Origin: Euonymus europaeus
Lineage: Eukaryota > Streptophyta > Magnoliopsida > Celastrales > Celastraceae
NCBI GenBank assembly: GCA_963580455.1
Contig: OY756960.1
Span: forward strand, 6,448,001 to 6,512,000
Direction of reading: 5' to 3'
Length of the DNA stretch: 64,000 bases
Shown in pieces: positions 34,846 through 44,204 of the stretch. The translations under genes and the position numbers were made by a program. The notes beneath the pieces are model-generated. The model was not told the origin of the DNA. It searched no databases and saw nothing but the letters and a program-made list of their open reading frames with translations. Position 1 is the stretch's first letter, and each line of letters begins with the position of its first letter.

Positions 34846-35275
34846 TAATAGAGTGAGCATGGTGAAGAACTGGATGAGTTGTCAAATGATTCAGAGGATG
34901 ATGATCGTGAATCTTATAGGTAAGAAATGCAAGAAGTATTAAGGGACCATTTTGGGGCTTATGATGAAGAGTTTCCCAATGAAGATGCTGCTGAGTTCTA
35001 TCAATTGTTTTCAGAATCTGAAAAAGAGTTGTATCCAAATTGCAAAAGGTACTCCAAATTGTCTTTTTTGATGAAGTTATTTCACCTAAAATGTCTTGGT
35101 GGTTTCAGTAACAATATATTCACTATGCTTCTTGAATTGTTGAATGTTGTTTTTGATGAGATTAGTCTTCCAAATTCGTACTATGTAGCAAGAAAGATAA
35201 TTCGAGGGTTGGGCCTTGACTATATAAAGATACTTTCATGCATAAATGATTGCACGTTGTTCTAAAATGAATATT
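34846..35275 (+). pseudogene. CACTA (En/Spm) TNP2 transposase N-terminal fragment
   Basis: From 34858 the frame reads GEELDELSNDSEDDDRESYR, a TAA, then MQEVLRDHFGAYDEEFPNED. KELYPNCKRYSKLSFLMKLF and LKCLGGFSNNIFTMLLELLN follow, then IRGLGLDYIKILSCINDCTL and a TAA at about 35263. This is the standard N-terminal block of TNP2-type CACTA transposases (YPGCKKFSKLSF.VRL.H.KCL..WSNKSF.MLL type). The catalytic part is absent. Confidence 0.88.
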
Positions 35276-36560
35276 CAAGTGAGAATAAACTACACTTCCA
35301 ATTCTCAAACATGAGTTACTAACTCAAATTTAGATCTTAATTGTTATAATTTATCCATCTAAGATCTTTACTCTACTCGCTTTTTTCACATTAATTAATC
35401 ACATATAATTTAAACTATCAATCTTTTGATAAATATATGTTAATCAATTTTATTTTATTTTTGTGAATAAAGGAGCATAAGAACTCTCACTCCCCTCAAC
35501 TTTTGAAACATATTGCCATCGATTTCTGACATCTTATATGCTTCATGATCAGAAGTAGCACCCACTATTGGATCATCTTCCAATCTTGATCTATGCCCTA
35601 TCTCAAATAGTTGAGTATCTAGCAAACCTCATCCTCCATTGCATCCTCTACCACTGGAGAAATCTGTGCAAGGACCTCTACATGTAACATTTGTATTACA
35701 CACATCCTATCTCAGAATATATAAGACAAGAGGATTTAACGGATAAAAGTACATACGAAATCAACTCGGCTCCTGAAGATACAATACCTACGATCAAATT
35801 ACCAGTAGACTCATAATCCTAGCTCTATAAGACACATAAACCTGACTTCGATGCCAAATTGTCATGCTGTGATCTGCTGAGCGTGAGGGAAAAAATACCA
35901 ATCATTATAGTTATATTCAACCTAAAATAAAAAAATATATTATATTCTCCAAATAGAAATTAGACAATATCTCTCCATAAATTGAAGGATGTCACCTTAC
36001 ACAAAAATATAAAGCAAATACCTCGAATATGCAGTCCATAATACCCATCAACTATCATAATTCATGACTGTAAGGGTCTCAAAACCACACACACAAATAT
36101 ATATCTATCTACATACATACATAAATACACACACACACACACATACATAGACAACGAGGATCAAGCAAGCAAAGAAGAACTTAAGCAAGTAAGACTTAGT
36201 CAACCACACACACACACACACATATCATAGACAACGAGGATCAAGCAAGCAAAGAAGAACTTAAGCAAGTAAGACTTGGTTAGATGGTTGGTAATTGTGA
36301 TATTCGAAAAGTCTTAATAAACAATCTAATATAAAGAGGAACAAGGATAAATATAAATTAAATAAGAGGCATAAGAACCTAAATTTAAATAACATTAGGC
36401 TGTAGAACCGGTCATTGATATTGAAGTGCAGAAATTAAAAACATAAATTAAAATAAAGATAACAACATTAGGCGGTACAGCCAGACATTGATATTGAATT
36501 GCAGAATTGTAAAGACATAAATTTAAATAAACTTTAAACTTTAGATAAGCATTATAAAAA
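35276..36560. other. No gene; local duplications and CA microsatellite
   Basis: AT-rich sequence. It includes (AC)n runs at about 36127-36143 and 36205-36221. An 80-bp tandem duplication carries CATAGACAACGAGGATCAAG (36146 and 36226). A 72-bp duplication carries AACATTAGGC (36391 and 36463). I recognise no coding region. The rightmost part may be viral leader. Confidence 0.55.
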
Positions 36561-36711
36561 ACTTACAGACTTTTGATATTTTTGAAGCTACTCTATGAAC
36601 ACTTGAGAGGAAGGTTTTACGATTGAGAGGAAGGTTTTGAGAGAGAGGAAGCTTAGACTTAGAGAGAAGAATGGATGGAACTAAGCTTGAGAAAACAAAC
36701 TAAGAAATCCA

Positions 36712-36720
36712 CCTTATATA
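36712..36720 (-). promoter_or_regulatory. Caulimovirid TATA box
   Basis: The minus strand reads CTATATAAGG, close to the TATA context of caulimovirid pregenomic promoters. It is followed within about 60 bases by a GA-rich leader. It lies downstream of the last viral reading frame and of a tandem repeat array, the expected place for the genomic RNA promoter. Confidence 0.6.
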
Positions 36721-36949
36721 GAAGGAGGGACTAAGGGAAAACATCATTCCAATTATTACAAAATATGAAAAGCAAAATAAATAGTAAACTTTGTCTTCCA
36801 CTATGCTTTTATAGAAAAGCAATAGTATTTTGTCTTTTGTCTTCCAATTTTCTTTTATGAAAAACAATAGTATTTTGTCCTTCGCCAGTATATCTTCATC
36901 CTTTGTTGGTTTTACCGGATGATAAAACTGGAATTCCAAAGGGTATTAT

Positions 36950-37300
36950 AGGTCTTTTAGCAAAACCTCAGCTAAAAACGGATTTGATAATTTATTTACT
37001 ACCTACCATTTGAGGTGAAATAGTCAAGCCGTATAAACCTAGGCTTGATTAGGTAACTTGTAGGTTTTTTGGGTGTTTTAGCAAAGCATCCAGCTATTAA
37101 CGGATTTGATGATTTCTTTACCACGTATCATTTGAGGTGGCTAGTCAAGCCGTATAAACCTATACTTGATTAGGTAACTTGTAGGTTTTTTTATGCTTTT
37201 TAGCAAAGCCTACAGCTGTTAACGAATTTGATAATTTATTTACCACTTACCGTGTCAGATGGAATAGTCAAGCTGTGACTGGGCTTGATCAGTTTTCTTC
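36950..37300 (-). repeat. Viral 121-bp tandem repeat, almost three copies
   Basis: Units anchored on TTTTAGCAAARC start near 36955, 37076 and 37197, and share AGTCAAGCCGTATAAACCTA and TTGATTAGGTAACTTGTAGG. They sit between the end of the last viral frame and the TATA box, i.e. about 230-590 bp upstream of the promoter on the transcribed strand. Confidence 0.9.
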
Positions 37301-40300
37301 ATCCAGAAGATCATCAAAATTAAAACTCTTTTTGAATTTTTTATTAGAATTTGTGGCAGATGATTTTACAGAATGAATTTTTAGCCCAGATAATGTTTTT
37401 TGTATGAGATGAGCTAGTTCATCCTTTGAGGTGGCAGAAACCAGTTTTGAATTGATAAATGATTATATACCAAGGAAATTTTGATGGGATTTTTCAATCA
37501 ATTTGGATTGTGATGGATTTGAAGAAAACCATGTTAAAATATTTTGTGGTTAGGCTTTTTCAGAATTGAATTTATCCCACCATTTGCAACGATATTTGCA
37601 AATTAAATAAGGTAGAGTTCCTGGGTCAATGTAATAGTTGTATTCCCAATTAGAAATCCAGGAGATTGCAAATGTAAAGAAAATGTAATGCCCCATCCCA
37701 TGAAACCCTAATTCCTAGGCTGGTAGTCCAGAACGTTACCTATATTACATCTCTATCTATCAAAACTACTGATTCTATATATCTACAAAGAAACCTAATT
37801 ACTGCTAGCATAAAATTAAATACTCTAACTAAATAAACTCACTAAATAACTGAATTTAATCATCCTTATTTCAATGAGCATTTAACAAGCATAATTTCAT
37901 AACCGTAATTAAAGCAAGGATGTACAATACATACCTCTTGATCTTGTTTTGTAAACTTTTGTTTATTCACGATAATTTGAATACTAGAAATAATCGCAAA
38001 ACTTAAATAGAATTATTATTCATATCATAAACTAACAAAACTTAACTTCAGCACATGAGCATCATTTCTCTCTTGGATCCGCAGTCACGCCATCAACAAC
38101 TAGGTCAGCTTAATCATCAAGACTTCAGTACCTGTATCACAGAACATAGTGAGCTAAAACCCAGAGTAATACTTATGAATGAATGCATGTGAACATCATC
38201 TTTATAAAACAATCAACCATTTAAATTCTTTTTCCCGTACTTGAGCCCTTAATCTAGGTAGATTGCTACATAGCAACCGACTGAGATTTTCTTTAATTAA
38301 GTGTTCTACCAAAGAACACTTTCCAGTCAAAATCATTTTCATTTTCATTTCCATTTCCAGTACCCTTTTCACTTTTAGTAAACCTCAACCTTAACTTTCC
38401 AGTATACCCTCCTCGTAGTAGTTGTACCTGATTCGTAAGAATATTCTTTCATTAAATTTAAATTTCCCTTTTTATGTAATGCAATGCATCGTTCTTATAA
38501 ACAGTATTTAATATATCAGTAAATCATACATAACGAGTCATTTTTAAGAATATTAAAACCGTCATCATATCAGTCTCATCATCATGTTCAATTCAAGCAC
38601 ATAATAGTACATATTACATTGTACACATAAATAAAATCAACAGACTAGTCGCACAATCACTGTAAACAAACAACACCATCAACAAACTTATAACATAAAT
38701 AAATCATCTATAACATTGTTCTGTAATATAGTTGAGTATTATGTACTGTGATGTACTCCCACGAATACCGATAATTCAATTATACATTTTGATTTCCTCA
38801 AAACCCATGTACATATAATCATTTGTTATTACTTTTATCTTTAATTCATATTTTAATACCATTATCTTTTAATCAATTTAATTGATCTATACCATTAGCT
38901 TATTACAATTAACTTAAAACAATCATCTTAATACAATTAATTAACCTTAATTATTAATTAGTTAATTAAAATAATATCCAACCGGGTTATCTTGACACGG
39001 TTGTCCTACACGCGGGTCTAACATGCTTGGTTTCCAGAAAATGTCGGGTCACTCATGATTAAGCGGCGGTGGTGTCCACCGTGGCTATGAACGGGATTGA
39101 GGTGATACGAGGAGTGCACCTTTCGTGCCATTTACCTTTTCGATGGTCGAAAACCAGTGAAATCTGGCTTCGAAACTCTCAGTGGCCGTGACTTTTCCTC
39201 CTCCATTGAAGGCATAAACCTGTTCCGTTCTATATGAAATTGGTATTGATAAGTTCCTCGTCCCGAGGTTGTCTTTTTCTCACCAGTTACGTCGACGTTG
39301 GTCGCCGTCTCTGTAAATACGATTTCCGTCGCTGCCTCCGCCTTTGTGGCTTCTCTAGTTTCCCCTAGGGTACCTCGGTTCTTGTGCCAAATTACTTTTA
39401 TTTTTATATTATTTGTTTTAAGCCCCCTTTTCCTTTATACCCTTCCATTATCTATTTAATTACACATGAACGTAGTGTTATTTACTATTTTGCCATTATG
39501 TATATGTATATATCCCAATATCCTATACTAATTATTCCCTTCAAAATTCATGATATTTCAATTTAAACCCCGCTTATAATGATTATAGCACCCATAATTT
39601 TTATTTCCATTATAGAATTTATGAAAAATGTTCCAACCCAATTTAAGTCACAGATGACGTCACCTACATTTACCACAACAGGTTATCCAAAGGTTCAGGG
39701 TGTTACAGAAAGGGTATAACAATAGTTGAAAAGACATATATTTTGGTTGATAACGAGATAGAAAGACATCAAATCCTTTATTGATTAAAGGTGGGAGAAT
39801 TTGTTGCAGAGGCCCGAAGTATCACCACCAATAATGCTTTTATTTATAATTTTGATAAAGAAATGCTTTTTTCCAAGCCTCTTGATAGTCGCCGTAATTA
39901 TATCCTACATGATTAAAATTTTAAAAAAATCCTTTTGATTTATTTAAGTCTGGACCCCTCAAAGATGGGGTGAATATGTGTAAAATTTGTACAGTACTGT
40001 GTGTGATAGCAAATGTGTAAGAAGACTGATTTTTTTCAAGGAAATTGGATCTGAGACAATTAAGATAAATTCATAAAATCATTGATCTTTGTTGAAATCC
40101 CGTGGCATATAATGCCAATTTGGGAGAAATATTTTAGAAATTACTTGTTTTGGATCATCACACATTTATTCATTTTCCATAAGTATAACCCTTTGAAAGG
40201 TCTGTTTGTCAAAATATTTTGATATTTTAAGAGATGGTTGGGACTTGTTTTGTTTTGTTTTAAAGCAATGTCAACAACAGTTTTTAAAATTTTGTCTAGA

Positions 40301-40638
40301 ATCACTAAAGATGAAGCAAGAGGTTGTTGCTGTGCTTGGATTGCTAAAGCAATTTCTAGTGTTTTTTTAAGGGAAGAAATCCATTATAATAAGGATGGAT
40401 TATTTAAAATTTCTGCAAGAATGTCATATTGAAATTTTGAAAAAGCTACATGTTTACCTTTTGCTTTAGCCATAACTGTCTTTTCATATTCTTCATCGAC
40501 AATATCTGTCCATAACATTTTTGGTACAATTAATGCTTCTTGTAGAGTATACGATTTTTTTATAATTTTTGGGTTTGAGATCTTGTTATTGGTGGAGAAC
40601 CACGGCCACGTTCACGTCTAAAAGAAGTGCTCATTGAA
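37289..40638 (-). pseudogene. Caulimovirid 3' reading frame, interrupted by a solo LTR
   Basis: The frame starts at ATG 40634-40632, directly after a T-rich tract ending in AG (40641-40640) that looks like a splice acceptor. Its opening is arginine/serine-rich. After the LTR at 39707-37684 the coding trace continues in the same frame and ends at TGA 37291-37289. I see none of the reverse transcriptase or RNase H hallmarks. A tryptophan-rich block near 37580 is the most conserved-looking part. Stops are present (for example at about 40556 and 37553). The role is unknown to me; similar tails occur in plant endogenous caulimovirids, from memory only. Confidence 0.6.
37684..39707 (-). mobile_element. 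Solo LTR (2,024 bp) of a Gypsy-type element
   Basis: Begins TGTAATGCCCC and ends GGGTGTTACA, so the ends form the short inverted repeat TGTAA/TTACA typical of chromovirus-like LTRs. The flanks are GAAAA (37679-37683) and GAAAG (39708-39712), a 5-bp target duplication with one change. The viral reading frame is continuous when the LTR and one target copy are set aside. No internal coding region is present, so the element was reduced by LTR-LTR recombination. Strand is uncertain because the ends are symmetrical. Open frames within it are incidental. Confidence 0.85.
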
Positions 40639-40699
40639 CCTAAAAAAAAGACAGTTAAGTGAGTAATTATGAATAGAGTGTTGTTTTAAGAGATTAATA

Positions 40700-41078
40700 T
40701 TTTGTATGAAAGGTTTTTGAAGGAAAGGGAAAAATAAATAATTTCCTAAAATTTTAGTATGGAGCCCATCATGATCTACTTGAAATGGTTAAATCAAGTC
40801 TAAGAATGGGGTAGCTAAAGTAATGTATTTGGTAATATTTTTAATACCAAGAAAACTAGCAGTAAAACCAATGTTAGAATTTTTGATCGTAACATCAAAT
40901 AATTTATAAAGAATTTTGAGATTTTCTTCATTGGCAGATTTTATTCCTTCCATTGTTTTTTCCTAGAAATGAAAAGGAACCAAGTCAGAATGAAAACAAG
41001 TTAAATATGATGCAGAATCAACTAAAGCAATTGTGTCAAAAGAGAAAGAATTTTGAATATCAACTATAATTTTAATAA
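40700..41078 (-). pseudogene. Caulimovirid aspartic protease region
   Basis: A short minus-strand trace begins at the MULE target site. It contains an aspartic-protease-like active-site block near 41028-41000, where the usual Asp-Ser/Thr-Gly appears as Asp-Ser-Ala, and an ATPFLDLI-type block near 40800 typical of retroviral-type proteases. Stops occur at about 40968 and 40782. In intact viruses it processes the polyprotein. The altered active site and the stops make it inactive. It is followed by noncoding-looking sequence up to the acceptor-like site at 40640, not by RT. Confidence 0.65.
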
Positions 41079-41240
41079 GGGTTTTTTCCTAAAATAACCC
41101 TTTTTAAGAGCAAAATTATAACTCTAACCTCACCTTTTTTAAAATCTCTAAAATAACCCTTTTGCCCTATGAAATGTCCTACATACCCTCAAATACCATT
41201 TCCCCCCAAAATCATTTACCAAAATAAAAAAAAACTTAAA
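41079..41240 (+). repeat. Left terminal inverted repeat of MULE-1
   Basis: Pairs with about 52935-53075. The outer 32 bases match fully. Inside, both sides share AAATTATAACT, ATGAAATGTCCTA, AAAATCATTTACC and A-rich ends. The left copy has a small extra stretch duplicating CTAAAATAACCC. Confidence 0.93.
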
Positions 41241-41317
41241 AAATATCAAAATTAGGTCAAAACCTTCACTTTAGAATCACTCCTCACGTTAGAACTTCTC
41301 CTGGGCTACATTTCTTG

Positions 41318-41530
41318 TCTTCTGCAACTCTCTCTCTCTAAGCTTGGAAGGAAGAGGAAGAAGGAAGGAAGGAAGAGGAAGAAGGTTGCCTTGCTCTCTA
41401 CCGTGCTCTCTCATACATTCTCTCTCTACTGTGCTCTTTCACTCTCTCTCTCTCTCTACCGTGCTCTCTCACTTTGTGTCTACTAAGGTACTCTCTCTAA
41501 TGTGCTCTCTCACTTTGTTTCTCTCTCTTA
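41318..41530 (+). other. CT-rich probable leader of mudrA transcript
   Basis: Pyrimidine-rich sequence with repeats of CTCTCTACCGTGCTCTCTCA lies just inside the TIR. A possible splice donor (AAG|GTACTC, about 41486) would start an intron containing the first GGTTGAGAA array and ending at the acceptor before 42780. The open frame across it is low-complexity and I do not call it a gene. Confidence 0.4.
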
Positions 41531-41559
41531 ATTTTTTGAGAAATATATGTTTTGAGTGG

Positions 41560-42760
41560 TTGAGAACTGAGTGTATTCACTTGGTTGAGAAATGACTATT
41601 TTGGCTGTGTTGAGAAATGCATGTTTTGAGTGGTTGAGAACAGTCTGTTTCATTTGGTTGAGAAATGTCTGTTTATACTAGGTTGAGAAATGCATGTTTT
41701 GAGTGGTTGAGAACAGCTTGTTTTCATTTGGTTGAGAACTGCCTATTTTGATTGGTTGAGAAATGTGTATATTGACTTGGTTGAGAAATGACTATTTTGG
41801 CTATGTTGAGAAATGCATGTTTTGAGTGGTTGAGAACAGTCTGTTTCATTTGGTTAAGAAATGACTGTTTATACTAGGTTGAGAAATGTTTGTTTTGAGT
41901 GGTTGAGAACTGAGTGTATTGACTTGGTTGAGAAATGACTCTTTTGATTATGTTGAGAAATGCATGTTTTGAGTGGTTGAGAGAATAACTTGTTTTCATT
42001 TGGTTGAGAACTGCCTCTTTCACTTGGTTGAGAAATGCATGTTTTGATTGGTTGAGAAATGACTATTTTGGCTATGTTGATAAATGCATGTTTTAAGTGG
42101 TTGAGAACAGTCTGTTTCATTTTGTTGAGAAATGACTGTTTATACTAGGTTGAGAAATGTTTGTTTTGAGTGGTTGAGAATTGAGTGTATTGACTTGGTT
42201 GAGAAATGACTCTTTTGATTATGTTGAGAAATGCATGTTTTGAGTGGTTGAGAATAACTTGTTTTCATTTGGTTGAGAACTGCCTCTTTCACTTGGTTGA
42301 GAAATGCATGTTTCGATTGGTTGAGAAATGACAATTTTGACTATGTTGAGAAATGCATGTTTTTAGTGGTTGAGAACAGTCTGTTTTATTTAGTTGAGAA
42401 ATGTCTGTTTATACTAGGTTGAGAAATGTCTGTTTATACTAGGTTGAGAAATGAGTGTATTGACTTGGTTGAGAAATGACTATTTTGATTATGTTGAGAA
42501 ATGCATGTTTTGAGTGGTTGAGAACTGAGTGTATTGACTTGGTTGAGAAATAAATATTTTGATTATGTTGAGAAATGCATGTTTTGAGTGGTTGAAAACA
42601 GCTTGTTTTTATTTGGTTGATAACTGCCTCTTTTGATTGTTTGATAACTGCCTATGTTGACTTGGTTAAGAAATGACTATTGATTATGTTGAAAACAGTT
42701 TATTTCACTTGGTTGAGAAATGCATATTTTGAGTGGTTGAGAAATGACTATTTTGTTGGT
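41560..42760 (+). repeat. GGTTGAGAA minisatellite array A
   Basis: About 1.2 kb of units of about 24-26 bp, each starting GGTTGAGAA(ATG/CTG/CAG) and followed by variable T-rich filler. Longer blocks recur (for example the block ending CTGTTTATACTAGGTTGAG near 41690, 41885, 42150 and 42420), indicating higher-order duplication. It ends at a splice-acceptor-like TTTATAG just before the PB1-like ORF. Confidence 0.95.
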
Positions 42761-42779
42761 AAATGTTGTCATTTATAGG

Positions 42780-43286
42780 ATGGTTCAACCAGTCAAAAAA
42801 CGTAACGTTGAGGAGATAATGAATAGGATGGTGCGACCGGTAATAAAATGTAACGTTGAAGACATAATGCTTAAATTCGTTCGTTCAATCAATAAATTTA
42901 AAGTCATAATTCACCATTATGGGCTCCTGCAATTCATTCCAGGAAAATCCCCTCGTGTGAAGTACGTTGGAGGATTCATAAATGAGATGAAGTGTGATCC
43001 TTCTTTGATGGCATTGTTCGACATTGAATTCTGTATTGAGCAGGATTTAGGGTATGAAAAATATGCATGCTACTACCAGGTACCAAAAACGATGGATTTA
43101 GAGTATGGACTCCGTATTTTGAAGAATGTAAGCGATATGAGAGATATGCTTGAAGCGGTTCGTGGATACGAATGTATACACATCTATGTTACGCCTGATT
43201 TTACAAATGATGATGGGCCAAATTCAAATATGGTAGAAGATGTCATAGATGCCGAGCAAAAAGCAATCAATCTCGAGGAAGACTAG
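42780..43286 (+). CDS. MULE-encoded PB1-like domain protein, 168 aa
   Basis: ATG 42780 follows directly after TTTATAG, a good splice acceptor, so I choose it over an in-frame upstream extension into the repeat array. The first 32 residues are a duplicated 16-residue block (MVQPVKKRNVEEIM, then MVRPVIKCNVEDIM). The rest resembles the PB1-like domain found at mudrA N-termini: KFKVIIHHYGLL, KYVGGFINEMKCD, then DIEFCIEQDLGYEKYACYYQ and a final ECIHIYVTPDF. It ends acidic at TAG 43286. No catalytic domain is present. A stand-alone PB1-like protein could heterodimerise with the transposase, whose N-terminus is also PB1-like; that is inference. The frame is intact. Confidence 0.65.
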   Translation: MVQPVKKRNVEEIMNRMVRPVIKCNVEDIMLKFVRSINKFKVIIHHYGLLQFIPGKSPRVKYVGGFINEMKCDPSLMALFDIEFCIEQDLGYEKYACYYQVPKTMDLEYGLRILKNVSDMRDMLEAVRGYECIHIYVTPDFTNDDGPNSNMVEDVIDAEQKAINLEED

Positions 43287-43329
43287 CAATTTTATGTTTA
43301 TCATATCACTTTGTAATCTAGTTTGTTTA

Positions 43330-44165
43330 TTAGGTTGAGAATGTAGGCTAAGACTATGACCGGTTAAGAACCTTGTATTATTTTCTCAATATTGTATTAT
43401 TTTGTTAATAAATGAGAAATGCATTATAGTACTTGGTGTTTTTATTTCGTTGATAACTATCTATTTTGATTGGTTGAGAAATGTCTGTTTTGATTAGTTG
43501 AGAATTGAGTGTATTGAATTGGTTGAGAAATGTTTGTTTTGATTTGGTTGAGAAATGACTATTTTGACTGAGTTGAGAAATGCATATTTTGAGTGGTTGA
43601 GAAATGCATGTTTTGATTGGTTGAGAAATGTCTATTTTTGATTGGTTGAGAACTGAGTGTATTGATTTGGTTGAGAAATGTCTGTTTTGATTGGTTGAGA
43701 AATGCATATTTTGAGTAGGTTGAGAAATGCATGTTTTGATTGGTTGAGAAATGTCTGTTTTGATTGGTTGAGAAATAACAATTTATAGTAGGTTGAGAAA
43801 TGTCTGTTTTGATTGGTTGAGAACTGAGTGTATTGATTTGGTTGAGAAATGTCTGTTTTGATTGGTTGAGAAATGCATATTTTGAGTAGGTTGAGAAATG
43901 CATGTTTTGATTGGTTGAGAAATGTCTGTTTTGATTGGTTGAGAAATAACAGTTTATAGTAGATTGAGAAATGTCTGTTTTGATTGGTTGAGAACTGAGT
44001 GTATTTACTTGGTTGAGAAATGACTATTTTGACTCGGTTGAGAAATGCATGTTTTGATTGGTTGAGAAATTACTGTGTATTGACTTGGTTGAGAATAGCA
44101 TGTTTTGAGTGGTTGAGAAATGCATTATAATTGGTTGAGAACTATTTGACGTTTGGTTGAGAATA
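43330..44165 (+). repeat. GGTTGAGAA minisatellite array B
   Basis: Same motif and orientation as array A, units of about 24 bp (commonly GGTTGAGAAATGTCTGTTTT). A block of about 185 bp is duplicated (near 43617-43800 and 43800-43985). It ends about 40 bp before the mudrA splice acceptor. Confidence 0.95.
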
Positions 44166-44204
44166 GAATATCTGAACTTTTGTTATGATGTTGCATTATG
44201 CAGG

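Noticed and set aside
36127..36221. (AC)n tracts as a possible functional element
   Set aside because: Ordinary dinucleotide microsatellites.
42000..42700. CRISPR-like regular repeats
   Set aside because: Unit spacing and spacers are not CRISPR-like, spacers are themselves repeated, and the host is a plant. It is a minisatellite.
41869..43903. Long minus-strand open frames rich in S, Q, N, F and H (for example around 43405-43903)
   Set aside because: They are translations of the GGTTGAGAA minisatellite in the antisense direction. The repeat period keeps frames open and there is no protein-family signal.
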